Source: DATMER01 sp963741305
Lineage (GTDB): Bacteria > Acidobacteriota > Thermoanaerobaculia > Multivoradales > UBA5704
Assembly (NCBI GenBank): GCA_963741305.1
Contig: CAVUHL010000003.1
Coordinates: forward strand, 6,448,001-6,512,000
Length of the DNA: 64,000 nt
Reading direction: 5' to 3'
Shown: positions 50,001 to 57,846 of the stretch, piece after piece
Numbering within the stretch: position 1 is the first letter of the stretch
Layout of the letters: each line of letters opens with the position of its first letter
Position numbers and translations under genes: made by a program
Notes under the pieces: generated by a model
The model's database searches: none
What the model saw: the letters and a program-made list of their open reading frames with translations, nothing else
Told to the model about the DNA's origin: nothing

Positions 50001-51169
50001 CCACGGTCACCTACCGCTTCGTGGCCATCTTCGGCGGCGGCTTCGACCCGCTGAACAAGACCTCGCCGAGGAGCGGCAACTGGCTCTACATGGTCGACAT
50101 CGAGACCGGCAAGGCCATCTACAAGCGCCAGCTCGTGGGCGCGGTGCCCTCCGATCCGGCCGTGCTCGACGAAAACCTGGACGGCTTCCTCGACACCATC
50201 TACATCGGCACCACGGGCGGCCTCCTCTACAAGGTGGACCTGCGCGCCACCGCGACCCTGAGCACGGTGACGATCCCGCGCACCCGCGCAATCCCGGCTC
50301 TCGCCGCCGACCCCCAGGTCCAGCGCATCCAGGGTTGGGATCCGTTCCCGGTCTTCAATACGGGAGGCCGGCCGATCTTCTACCCGCCGACGGTCTTCTA
50401 CGTCGCCAAGCTCAACCAATTCGCGCTCGCCTTCGGCACCGGCAACCGCGAGGACCTCTGGGCGGAGAACGACCAGGAGGGCCGTTTCTACGTCATCCTC
50501 GACCAGAACTTCACCGTCGGCGCCACCGGCCTGCCGCGCACCGAGGCGAATTACCAGCGCGTGACGGTGAACGAGGACTCCAAGACCCCGGGCGTGGACT
50601 TCCTGGCGACTCCGCAGGGCACCCTGCTGGGCGGCTGGTACCTGCAGCTCGAGCCCGACGAGCGCATCATCACCCAGGCCTTCGGCCTCACCGGCATCAT
50701 CGTCTTCTCGAGCTTCCAGCCGAAGCTGGACATCTCGACCGATGAAAACGGCGTGGTCTGCGCCCGCGGCGGCGACAGCCGCATCTTCGTGGTCTACGCC
50801 AACACCGCCAACCCGATCATGTCGACGCCGCCCTTCGATCCGGATGACCCGGAAATCCCTCCCTATCCGGCGGATGGCCCCGACGACGGCGAGAAGACCC
50901 GCTACCGCACCGTGCCCGAGTTCGTGACCAACCCGTACGTCGAGCAGGGTTCGACCAAGAACCTGGGCGGCCCCTCGGGGTCGTCCAACTCCGAAGTGCT
51001 CGACGAGGCGCAGAAAGAGATCATGGAGACGGTGAAGCAGTTCTTCCCGCCCGAGACGAAGTTCGCGAACTACTGGATCAGCGTCAGCGGCATCCGTTCC
51101 GACACGGGGTACGAGCGCTACGCGACCATCCCGGTCGGCATCATCCAGCGCAACTGGAAGGAGCACTAG
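47099..51169 (+). CDS. Type IV pilus tip adhesin PilY1
   Basis: A 1356-residue exported protein. A signal/anchor (FALAIVAMLLAILTMRPALA) precedes a von Willebrand A-like domain: VFILLDTSGSMHW is the DxSxS MIDAS motif, and LLVVTDGDESC follows near 450. From about 690 to 1200 a PilY1 C-terminal beta-propeller is visible (VGSNDGQLHFFDAG, YYALDITKPDATPV, FGGGFDPLNKTSPRSGNWLYMVDIETG). Many Cys in the N-half suggest disulfides. It acts as pilus tip adhesin and retraction regulator. GGAGGG precedes the ATG. Confidence 0.92.
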   Translation: MSLNRSTTGRTSLFALAIVAMLLAILTMRPALADDRELLRNSVAEPYVFILLDTSGSMHWTPKCTQAQFDANECEVLCPTGDCYAPLNGDDPNSKFYQAKEALYEVIKGVGDVQFGFATYNQDGAYMRVKHYLYKAKENGPNIVAGLPFPAINSQDVLGMTWTCTSGSDEGCNYDNPAESSDAWEMQRVRRVPKGGISLTDNVTVWVRHSNNRYRIVYDPVSGSLGSDVRFNIDIDRCLSSGCTGSNRIDVSNKDVTFEYVNEFGSWDNGDKTTNPRLGFFNQGDAADPNAANTCAGWDPNAATPAGFFPTEAATVDRYNGYNIRFPTVADPRGAFFSMGDIIPLDWNASHQQDILNRLAPNVITDPGATPDFRSMAYFKDNRLLTETFLRLENEILRPLIASGSTPLGNSVKSFRYWWAGCTGANCPAGGWEKVAAAQDPQFSCRKKFLLVVTDGDESCAPPDGNGADPCTWTKTLFDQENIKTFVVAFGVDNVAGNKLECMASNGGSGDPIYPQNKQELINALNAIFGQIREEVSAFASAAVPSVQAEVADRIFLSSFTPLNAASVWDGHLDAYLKPLPLTPDGKPDVGRTCPAPGSPQRSSCHLWDAGKVITTQASTWEGPDFLKNVDEPTAGHLKLGLSNTERRVFYGMRRTAADGILNKLKLFVPPQTNESLTDNDWLDLWLGLKIPVDPLDLEQAGDDTRDIIKRTLAIKPRGAGYLLGDIFHSDPAIIDRPSDFSFYSSDLFDNKSGTCTGNPSYRCFADKNQRRRKMLVVGSNDGQLHFFDAGTYDTVAKKFSDGTGKELFSFIPRLMMPVIRDLAQGSRQIFGIDATPRIDDVYLDPEHNGTPTPGDREWRSLVIGGVREGGSIDANGGHVSGFVSGYYALDITKPDATPVTQVVPTCLNLNNTPVSTACGTLPYPALLWEFTDSIGSSRWDEDSNGSPDLGQTWSVPTVGRIRVTVGATVTYRFVAIFGGGFDPLNKTSPRSGNWLYMVDIETGKAIYKRQLVGAVPSDPAVLDENLDGFLDTIYIGTTGGLLYKVDLRATATLSTVTIPRTRAIPALAADPQVQRIQGWDPFPVFNTGGRPIFYPPTVFYVAKLNQFALAFGTGNREDLWAENDQEGRFYVILDQNFTVGATGLPRTEANYQRVTVNEDSKTPGVDFLATPQGTLLGGWYLQLEPDERIITQAFGLTGIIVFSSFQPKLDISTDENGVVCARGGDSRIFVVYANTANPIMSTPPFDPDDPEIPPYPADGPDDGEKTRYRTVPEFVTNPYVEQGSTKNLGGPSGSSNSEVLDEAQKEIMETVKQFFPPETKFANYWISVSGIRSDTGYERYATIPVGIIQRNWKEH

Positions 51170-51173
51170 AACG

Positions 51174-51962
51174 ATGCCCGTCATCCACTTCGAGCCAGGG
51201 CGGCGGCGGGCCCATCAGGCCCATCGGGCCAGTACCGCCCTGGCCCTGGCCCTGGCGCTTGCCGCTTCGCCGGCGGCGGGCGACTGGCTGGTCACCCGCG
51301 ACGGCGCCCAGGTCGAGACCCGCGGCCCCTGGAAGGTCAAGGGCAAGCAGGTGGTGTTCTCGGACCCGGACGGCGATCTCGTCTCCCTCCGCCTCGCCGA
51401 CGTCGACCTGGAGGCCAGCGAGCGGGTGACGCGCGAGGCGGTCGAGGCGGCCGAGGCCCGCGAGCGGGAGCCCGCCCCGGCGCCGGTGCGCAGGAAGTCC
51501 GTCCGGGTGGTGACCGACGCCGACGTCGGCCACGTTGATCCAGCGGCTGACGAGGCGGAGAAGGCCAAAGACGAGAAGCCCGAGGACGAGAAGGCCAAGG
51601 CCGCGGAGAAGCCCGTCAAGGGGAATTCCGTGGTCGTGAGCACCTGGCAGCGCAGAGAGCTCCCCGGCAAGGCCGGCGTCGAGATCGTCGGCGAGCTGTC
51701 GAACAACGGCCAGGAGATCGCGACGGACCTCCAGGTCAACGTGGCGCTCTACGACGAAGACAAGAGCGTCCTTTCGACCAGCGCCGCGATCTTCGACGCC
51801 AACTCGCTCCGTCCCGGAGAGAGCGTGAAGTTCCGCGCCCCGTTCGTAGGGATCTACTCTTTCGCGGAGGCCGGTTTCGACGTGCAGAGCTGGGGCCTCA
51901 CGCTCAAGGCGCGGCCCCGGGGGGAAGAGCGCGCGGCGCCGCCAGCCGATACTCCTCCCTGA
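51174..51962 (+). CDS. Exported FxLYD-like domain protein of the pilus operon
   Basis: A 262-residue protein starting 4 bp after PilY1. After an N-terminal signal (ALALALALAASPAAG) comes a small DUF-like strand region (DWLVTRDGAQVETRGPWKVKGKQVVF), a Glu/Lys/Ala-rich linker and a C-terminal immunoglobulin-like FxLYD domain (VEIVGELSNNGQEIATDLQVNVALYDEDKSVL). Function unknown, probably periplasmic and tied to the pilus by operon position. Confidence 0.7.
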   Translation: MPVIHFEPGRRRAHQAHRASTALALALALAASPAAGDWLVTRDGAQVETRGPWKVKGKQVVFSDPDGDLVSLRLADVDLEASERVTREAVEAAEAREREPAPAPVRRKSVRVVTDADVGHVDPAADEAEKAKDEKPEDEKAKAAEKPVKGNSVVVSTWQRRELPGKAGVEIVGELSNNGQEIATDLQVNVALYDEDKSVLSTSAAIFDANSLRPGESVKFRAPFVGIYSFAEAGFDVQSWGLTLKARPRGEERAAPPADTPP

Positions 51963-51965
51963 GCC

Positions 51966-52130
51966 GCCTGCGCCCGGAAGGTCGGGATTTCGCCTGTTTC
52001 GTCAAAAAAGAGCCTGAATGCTCTGGTCGGCGCCTGAACGGCCTGGCCAGGGCCTGATTGGCCGCCATTTGGCCTATCTGGCCATTTATCCGCCTGCATG
52101 GCTTCACTTCCGCCTTGTCGGCCTGTATTC
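51966..52130 (+). repeat. GCCTG-rich direct repeats between convergent genes
   Basis: GCCTG or GCCT occurs about ten times in roughly 165 bp, all in one orientation, at about 51966, 51993, 52013, 52032, 52041, 52051, 52072, 52092, 52112 and 52122, mixed with TGGCCA. No hairpin as strong as at other convergent junctions. Confidence 0.5.
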
Positions 52131-52141
52131 CCCCTCTTTCC

Positions 52142-53449
52142 CTACTCCCGATACCGCGGAACCCCCTCCAGATCGTATTCCTTGACCTTTTTCTGGAGGG
52201 CGCCATAGCTCATCCCCAGGAGCTCGGCGGCCTTCCTCTTGTCGCCGCCGGTGTCGATCAGGGCTTGGCGCACTCGGTCGCGCTCGCCGGCTGGAGAGGC
52301 GGGATGGATGAGCTGGCGGAGGTCGGAGGCGCGCAGGGCGGGACCGTCGGAGAGGATCACGGCCCTCTCCAGGATGTTCGCCAGCTCGCGGACGTTTCCG
52401 GGCCAGGGCTGGTCCATGAGGATCTGCGCGGCGTCCTCTTCCAGGCGCGGCGGCTCCATCTTGTGACGGCGGGCGATCTCTCCGAGGAGATGCCGGGCCA
52501 GGAGGGGGACGTCGCTGGCGCGCTCCCTCAGGCATGGGAGCTCGATCGGGAAGACGTTCAGGCGGAAGAAGAGGTCGGAGCGGAAGGCTCCCTCGGCGAC
52601 CATGGATTCCAGGTTCCTGTTCGTGGCCGCCACCAGGCGCACGTCGGCCCTCAGGGTCCGGCCTCCTCCCACCCGCTCATACGTCCGTTCTTCCAGCACC
52701 CTCAGCACCTTGCCCTGAACGGCGAGCGGCAGCTCGCCGATCTCGTCGAGCATCAGGGTGCCGCGGTCCGCCATCTCGAAGCGTCCGGGCTGGCGCCGGT
52801 CGGCTCCCGTGAACGCCCCCTTCTCGTGGCCGAACAGCTCGTTTTCCAGCAGCGGCTCGGGGATCGCGGCGCAGTTGAGGGCCACGAAGGGACTGTCCTT
52901 CCTCGGCGAGAGGGCGTGCAGGGCGCGGCTGAACATCTCCTTGCCGGTGCCGCTCTCGCCGGTCAGCAGCACGGTGCTCTCCGTGGCGGCGACCCTCTGG
53001 AGGAGGCGGATGGCGGCGCGCAGCCGCGGATGCCGGCCGACGATCGCGGGCGCTCCCGGTACGTGGAAGACCACGGACTCGTCGCGCTCGCCGATCGCCC
53101 GTTCGATCAGCCGCGCGAGGTCGTCGATCTCCAGCGGCTTTTCCAGGAAGTCGTAGGCGCCGAGCTTCATGGCCTCGACCGCCGAGCCCACCGTGCCGAA
53201 GCCGGTGAGGACCACCACCGGCACCTGCGGCTGGGCTCGCCGGCTTGCCGCCAGCACCTCGAGGCCCGACTGGACCGGCAGCTTGAGGTCGGTCAGCACC
53301 AGGTCGAAGGGCCGTTCGTCCACAAAGCGGATGCCCGCCTCCGCGTCCGCCGCCGCCGTGACCTCGTACCCCTCCTGTGACAAGGCGCGCTCCAGCATGC
53401 GGCGCAGGGAGTCGCGGTCCTCGACGATCAGGATGCGTCCGGTAGGCAT
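52142..53449 (-). CDS. NtrC-family sigma-54-dependent response regulator (PilR-like)
   Basis: A 435-residue regulator. Receiver domain 1-120 with phospho-acceptor D54 (LTDLKLP); AAA+ domain with Walker A GESGTGKE, the sigma-54 contact GAFTGA, and Walker B TLMLDEIGEL; Fis HTH at the C-terminus (AAELLGMSYGALQKKVKEY). It activates sigma-54 promoters after phosphorylation. Its position convergent to the pilus operon suggests a PilR role, but no histidine kinase is adjacent. It starts 4 bp after the selA stop. Confidence 0.92.
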   Translation of the reverse strand: MPTGRILIVEDRDSLRRMLERALSQEGYEVTAAADAEAGIRFVDERPFDLVLTDLKLPVQSGLEVLAASRRAQPQVPVVVLTGFGTVGSAVEAMKLGAYDFLEKPLEIDDLARLIERAIGERDESVVFHVPGAPAIVGRHPRLRAAIRLLQRVAATESTVLLTGESGTGKEMFSRALHALSPRKDSPFVALNCAAIPEPLLENELFGHEKGAFTGADRRQPGRFEMADRGTLMLDEIGELPLAVQGKVLRVLEERTYERVGGGRTLRADVRLVAATNRNLESMVAEGAFRSDLFFRLNVFPIELPCLRERASDVPLLARHLLGEIARRHKMEPPRLEEDAAQILMDQPWPGNVRELANILERAVILSDGPALRASDLRQLIHPASPAGERDRVRQALIDTGGDKRKAAELLGMSYGALQKKVKEYDLEGVPRYRE

Positions 53450-53453
53450 GGGG

Positions 53454-54803
53454 TCAGATGGCCCGGCGGACGGCAGCGATCAGCGCCGGATCGTCCTCGG
53501 GGTCCACGGTCCGGAGGTCGAGCATGAGCCGGCCCTGGCGGAGATAGCCCATGACGGCTGGCTCGCCCCGCCGCAGGCGGGCGAGCAGGGCGTCGTCACC
53601 AGGCAGGGAGAGCGCCTCGCCCGGGATCGGCACCTCGGGCGCCGAGCCGCCGCCGAGGAAGGCTTCGGCAAGGATGATCTCAGCCCCCATCTCCGACGCA
53701 ACCCGCTCCAGCCTCGCCCGGTGCTCGGCCGGGTCGGGCCACATCCGGTCCAGCGGGAGCGGCACGTCTGCGAGGTGGAGGCGGAGGACGCCTTCCAGTG
53801 CCGCGAACGCCATGCGGTCCGGCCGGAACGCCCGGTAGAGCGGATGCTTGCGGCAGGCCTTGACCAGTTCCGCGCGACCGGCCATCAGCCCGGCCTGCGG
53901 TCCTCCCAGGAGCTTGTCGCCACTGCCGCAGACCAGGTCGCAACCGGCCGCGATCAGCTCCTCCATGCTGGGATGCCCGGCGAGCTGCGGCTCCGGACGC
54001 CTCTGGAGCAGCCCGCTTCCCTCGTCCACCAGGACCGGGATGTTCCTCTCCCGTCCCAATCCCGCCAGCGCTTCCGGCGGGACCGAAGCGGTAAACCCGG
54101 TGATCCGGAAGTTGCTGGGGAAGACTTTCAGAAGGAGCGCCGTCTCTGGGCCGATCGCCTTCTCGTAGTCCGAGAGGCGGGTGCGGTTCGTGGCCCCGAC
54201 CTCGACCAGCCGGGCGCCGGCGGTCGCCAGGATCTCCGGGATGCGGAACGAGCCGCCGATCTCCACCAGCTCGCCGCGGGAGACGATCACCTCCCGGCCT
54301 TGTGCGTGAGCGGCCAGGGCCAGGACCAGCGCCGCTGCGTTGTTGTTGACCGCCAAGGCGGATTCCGCGCCAGTGAGAGTGGTGAGCAGGCGCTCGGCGC
54401 GGCGGTTGCGCTCGCCGCGTTTCCCCGTTCCGGCGTCGAGCTCCAGGTCGCAGTAGGCATCCAGGAGAGGCGGCAGGCTCGCCGCGACCGAGCGGGGGAG
54501 AGGGGCCCGGCCCAGGTTCGTATGGAGAAGGATGCCGGTCGCGTTCAGGAAACGGGTGAGCGAGTCGCCGAGGGAGGCCTGAATCCGCGCGGCGATGCGT
54601 CTGGGCAGGGCGGCAACAGCAGCCTCGATTTCCTCTGCCCCTGTAGCCAGGCGGCCGCGGAGATCGTCCACTTCCCGGCGGGCTTGGACCCTCACGGGAC
54701 CACGTCCGTATAATGGGATGAGGATCGAGACCGCCGGATCGCTCAGCAGCCGGTCGAGGGAGGGGATGCCTCGGCGGGCATCGGGCGATTCGGGCATATC
54801 CAT
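53454..54803 (-). CDS. selA: L-seryl-tRNA(Sec) selenium transferase
   Basis: A 449-residue fold-type I PLP enzyme making Sec-tRNA from Ser-tRNA and selenophosphate. ATGILLHTNLGRAPLP, VNNNAAALVLAL, LVEIGGSFRIPEI and GATNRTRLSDY are family motifs; CGSGDKLLGGPQAG holds the PLP Lys. Starts ATG 54818, 54803 and 54797 are possible; 54803 best fits a minus-strand TAGAAT at 54822-54817. It is upstream of the NtrC-type gene in a tight unit. No selB, selD, selC or selenoprotein was found in the window. Confidence 0.93.
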   Translation of the reverse strand: MDMPESPDARRGIPSLDRLLSDPAVSILIPLYGRGPVRVQARREVDDLRGRLATGAEEIEAAVAALPRRIAARIQASLGDSLTRFLNATGILLHTNLGRAPLPRSVAASLPPLLDAYCDLELDAGTGKRGERNRRAERLLTTLTGAESALAVNNNAAALVLALAAHAQGREVIVSRGELVEIGGSFRIPEILATAGARLVEVGATNRTRLSDYEKAIGPETALLLKVFPSNFRITGFTASVPPEALAGLGRERNIPVLVDEGSGLLQRRPEPQLAGHPSMEELIAAGCDLVCGSGDKLLGGPQAGLMAGRAELVKACRKHPLYRAFRPDRMAFAALEGVLRLHLADVPLPLDRMWPDPAEHRARLERVASEMGAEIILAEAFLGGGSAPEVPIPGEALSLPGDDALLARLRRGEPAVMGYLRQGRLMLDLRTVDPEDDPALIAAVRRAI

Positions 54804-54830
54804 ACTGTCTGAGAGCATTCTAGGAGATTC

Positions 54831-55502
54831 GTGGACCCCAGGCGACCTTCCCGGCCCGGCCAAGCGCCCGGCCAGCAGAACCCGCAAGCTCCCGGCAAGC
54901 GTCCGGGGCACCCTGGGATAGCTGCGCCCGTGCCTGCCCCGGGGCCGGCGCGCCGGGGCCAGCCCCTCGCCGAGTCCCTCGATCATCTCCAGCGCGACGT
55001 CCGCCAGTTCCAGATCGACTTCGAGCGCTTCTTCAACGGCGGCCTGCCCCTCCCTCCCGAGGAGCTGCGCAACCGCATCCAGGCCCAGCTGCGCAACCTG
55101 CGCAATATCAACATCACCGCCGCGGTGGACAACTTCCGCCTCAACGACCTGGAGGCCAGGTACAACAGCTACAACGAGATGTTCAACCGCCGCCTGCGCG
55201 ACCAGGAGGAGGGGCGGACTCCCCACAAGGTGATCGCCTTCGTGGAGAAACAGCGCTTCGATCCCCGTGGCGGCATCGTGTTCGGGTCCGATATCGACTC
55301 CGAGGCGGCCGAAGCCCTTTATCATGGGCTGGCCTCCGGACCGGGGGACGGACCCAAGTTCGACCTGGACAGCTTCCAGACCTACCTGCGCCGCCAGACC
55401 GAGGCGATCCGGCAGAAGACCGGCTGCGAGGAAGTGCAATTCCGGGTGGCCGAGGAAGACGGCAAGCTGAAGCTCAAGGCAAGACCCATCCCGTCCCGCT
55501 GA
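54831..55502 (+). CDS. MXAN_5187 C-terminal domain-like protein
   Basis: A 223-residue protein. Residues 1-55 are Pro/Gly/Gln-rich. A central helical region (DHLQRDVRQFQIDFERFFNGG, ELRNRIQAQLRNLRNINITAAVDNFRLNDLEARYNSYNEMF) precedes a C-terminal segment (LDSFQTYLRRQTEAIRQKTGCEEVQFRVAEEDGKLKLKARPI) that matches my memory of the MXAN_5187 C-terminal family of Myxococcota and Acidobacteriota. Function unknown. GTG 54831 has GGAG 4 nt upstream and is divergent to selA across a shared CATTCTA element. Confidence 0.75.
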   Translation: MDPRRPSRPGQAPGQQNPQAPGKRPGHPGIAAPVPAPGPARRGQPLAESLDHLQRDVRQFQIDFERFFNGGLPLPPEELRNRIQAQLRNLRNINITAAVDNFRLNDLEARYNSYNEMFNRRLRDQEEGRTPHKVIAFVEKQRFDPRGGIVFGSDIDSEAAEALYHGLASGPGDGPKFDLDSFQTYLRRQTEAIRQKTGCEEVQFRVAEEDGKLKLKARPIPSR

Positions 55503-55531
55503 GCGGGCGTGCAAGACTTTAGAAGGAGATC

Positions 55532-56530
55532 ATGGTGCGTAGACGGATTCAGTCCCCAGCCGGCCTGTCGATCGCCGCGGTGTTAGTGGCCGCCGTTGCG
55601 ATCGCGGCCTTCGCCGCGGTGCCGCCGAACCTCTCCAAGGCGCTCGAGGCGCAACGGCGCCTGGTCACGGAGAAGCCGCAGGACGCCGCGGTGCACAACG
55701 ACCTCGGCAGCCTGCTCCTGCTCGCCGAGCGGACCGAGGAAGCCGAGGCCGCGTACCGCAGGGCCATCGAGCTCGATCCGGACAAGGTCTCGGCGCTGTT
55801 CAACCTCGCGCAGCTCCTGCAGCAGCGCGACGAGAAGCGCGAGGCCCTGCGCCTCTACAACCATGTCGTGGAGCTGCAGCCCAACCATGCCTGGGCGCAC
55901 TACCAGATCGGCTCGCTCCACGAGGGATGGGGCCAGGAATCCAAGGCCGTCGAGCACTACGCCCGTGCCTTCGCCCTCGATCCTCAGCTCGCCTTCAAGG
56001 AGGTCAACCCGCACATCGTCGAGAACACGCTGGTGACCCAGGCGATGCTGCGCGCCTACGACCAGAGCCCGGGTACGTCGCAGGCGCCCAGGTACTTCGA
56101 GGAGCGGGACCGCATCGTGAACCTCCTGGTGCCGCTGCCGCAGACCGAGGCGCAGCAGCAGGCCGAGCAGGCGGCCGAGGAGGGCACCGCTGCCCGCCCG
56201 GGGCAGGCGCGGCCGGGTCAGAACGTGCTCCGCGAGGGGGACCTGCAGAACCGGACCACGGGCCAAGCGGTGCCGCAGGGCCGCGGCGGACGCCCCAACA
56301 TGCGCCAGCCGCAGCAGCCCACGCAGCGCGGCGGCCTGCGGCAGTGGGAGCGCCCCGAGCCGACCCTTCAGGAGCAGGCGCCGGGAGAGATGCTCGAGGA
56401 GCCGGGCGCGCAGCCGGGCCAGATCATCACGCCGCCGCCCGGAGGGGTCTACTACCGCCCCGGCTCCCCCAGCTCGGGGAGGCTGAACATCCGGGTCATG
56501 CCGGAGCGGGACGGCGAGGCGCGGGGGTAG
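55532..56530 (+). CDS. TPR-repeat protein with N-terminal signal
   Basis: A 332-residue protein. The N-terminus is a signal or anchor (LSIAAVLVAAVAIAAFAAVP). Three canonical TPRs follow (AAVHNDLGSLLLLAERTEEAEAAYRRAIELDPDKV, ALFNLAQLLQQRDEKREALRLYNHVVELQPNH, AHYQIGSLHEGWGQESKAVEHYARAFALDP). The last ~140 residues are Gln/Pro/Gly/Arg-rich and disordered. Probably a periplasmic or membrane-linked scaffold. AGAAGGAGA precedes the ATG; same strand as the MXAN_5187-like gene 29 bp upstream. Confidence 0.8.
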   Translation: MVRRRIQSPAGLSIAAVLVAAVAIAAFAAVPPNLSKALEAQRRLVTEKPQDAAVHNDLGSLLLLAERTEEAEAAYRRAIELDPDKVSALFNLAQLLQQRDEKREALRLYNHVVELQPNHAWAHYQIGSLHEGWGQESKAVEHYARAFALDPQLAFKEVNPHIVENTLVTQAMLRAYDQSPGTSQAPRYFEERDRIVNLLVPLPQTEAQQQAEQAAEEGTAARPGQARPGQNVLREGDLQNRTTGQAVPQGRGGRPNMRQPQQPTQRGGLRQWERPEPTLQEQAPGEMLEEPGAQPGQIITPPPGGVYYRPGSPSSGRLNIRVMPERDGEARG

Positions 56531-56540
56531 GGGAGACCGG

Positions 56541-56660
56541 AAAGGACCAAAAGGACGTAAAGGACCTAAGGGACGCAAAGGACCTAAGGGACGCAAAGGA
56601 CAAATCTCCGGACCTGTCCCTTTGGTCCTTTTCGTCCCTTACGTCCTTTACGTCCTCTCA
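56541..56660. repeat. 9-bp tandem repeats forming a palindrome at a convergent junction
   Basis: Seven head-to-tail units AARGGACNN (56541-56603) face five complementary units GTCCYTTNN (56616-56660) across a 12-nt spacer. The block can form a long hairpin in several registers. The ychF stop lies in the last unit. Confidence 0.85.
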
Positions 56661-57725
56661 AACATTAAACCTGAAGTGCACCACGTCTCCGTCCTTCATC
56701 TCGTACTCCTTCCCTTCGAGCCTCGTCAGGCCGGCCTTGCTGCAGGCGGCCATGGTCTTCAGGCGCACGAGGTCGTCGCAGGGGACGATCTCGGCGCGGA
56801 TGAAGCCGCGCTCGATGTCGGAGTGGATGGTGCCGGCCGCCTCGCGTGCCTTGGTGCCGCGGCGGATGGTCCAGGCCCGGACCTCGTCCTCGCCCACGGT
56901 GAAGAAGGCGATCAGGCCCAGCAGCTCGTAGCTCGCCCGGTTCACGCGGTCCAGGCTGGGCTCGGTAAGCCCGAGGTCGGCGAGGAACTCCTTCTGCTCC
57001 TCGGGCGGCATCGCGCTGATGTCCTGCTCGATCGGCGCGCTCACAACGACCGCTGAAACAGCCGGCCGGAGCGTGAGGCCGAGATCGGCCACTCCCTCTC
57101 CCGCCCGGTCCTCACCCACGTTCACCACGATCAGCATCGGCTTGGCCGACAGGAGCTGGAAGCCGCGCAGGCGCCGCTCGTCGTCGGGCTCCAGCGTGAC
57201 TTCCCTGAGCGGGGTCTCCGCCTCCAGGGCCGGCAGGATCACGTCGCCGAGCAGCGCCTTCTCCCGCTGCTCCTCGGGGTTGAGGCCGCGCTTGGACGAC
57301 TTCTCCAGCCGGTCCAGCCGGCGCTCCACGAGGTCGTGGTCGGCCAGGATCAGCTCCAGGTCGAGCATGGCGACGTCACGCGCGGGGTCGAGGCTCCCCT
57401 CCGGATGGAGGATCTCGGGGTCGTCGAAAGCCCGCACCACGTGCACCAGGGCGTCGACGGTCTTGAGCTTGGCGAGGTCGAGGCTCTCTGCGCTCTCTCC
57501 CCGCTTCATGCCGGGGATGTCCACGTACTGCACGGTTGCGGGCACGTAGCGCTTGGGGTTGAAGAGGTCGCGGAGCTGCTCCAGGCGGACGTCGCGCACC
57601 GTGGCCGTGCCCATGTTGGTCTGGGCCGAGGCGGCGAACTTGTCCGTGGCCTGCTGCGAGGCCGTCAAGGTGTTGAAGAGCGTCGTCTTTCCCGATTTGG
57701 GCAGGCCGAGGATGCCGAGTTGCAC
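56658..57725 (-). CDS. ychF: Ribosome-associated OBG-type GTPase/ATPase YchF
   Basis: A 355-residue translation-linked NTPase. P-loop GLPKSGKTTLFN at residues 7-18, VQYVDIPGMKRGES as G3, and the NVGED segment replaces NKxD, consistent with YchF preferring ATP. A coiled-coil insertion and a C-terminal TGS domain (GLIAFFTVGEDEVRAWTIRRGTKA, AGTIHSDIERGFIRAEI) complete the family layout. AAGGAGA precedes ATG 57725. Confidence 0.96.
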   Translation of the reverse strand: MQLGILGLPKSGKTTLFNTLTASQQATDKFAASAQTNMGTATVRDVRLEQLRDLFNPKRYVPATVQYVDIPGMKRGESAESLDLAKLKTVDALVHVVRAFDDPEILHPEGSLDPARDVAMLDLELILADHDLVERRLDRLEKSSKRGLNPEEQREKALLGDVILPALEAETPLREVTLEPDDERRLRGFQLLSAKPMLIVVNVGEDRAGEGVADLGLTLRPAVSAVVVSAPIEQDISAMPPEEQKEFLADLGLTEPSLDRVNRASYELLGLIAFFTVGEDEVRAWTIRRGTKAREAAGTIHSDIERGFIRAEIVPCDDLVRLKTMAACSKAGLTRLEGKEYEMKDGDVVHFRFNV

Positions 57726-57775
57726 AGGATTCTCCTTCCGATCGAGCCGGGGAGATTACCAGACTTCTTTCATGA

Positions 57776-57805
57776 TTGACTTCCTCTTGAGTCCCCTGTT
57801 ATAAG
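57776..57805 (+). promoter_or_regulatory. Promoter of the TonB-dependent receptor
   Basis: TTGACT (57776-57781) and TTATAA (57799-57804) with a 17-bp spacer (or TATAAG with 18). The start codon lies about 40 nt downstream, leaving a short leader with GGAGG at about 57835. Confidence 0.65.
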
Positions 57806-57846
57806 ACCCGGGAACACTTCTTTAGAAGTTCTGCGGAGGTTTTGCA

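Noticed and set aside
47093..51184. A 1363-codon open frame antisense to PilY1
   Set aside because: High-GC sequence keeps the antisense frame open; it is rich in Val/Asp/Arg/Gly with no motif, and the plus strand encodes a clear PilY1.
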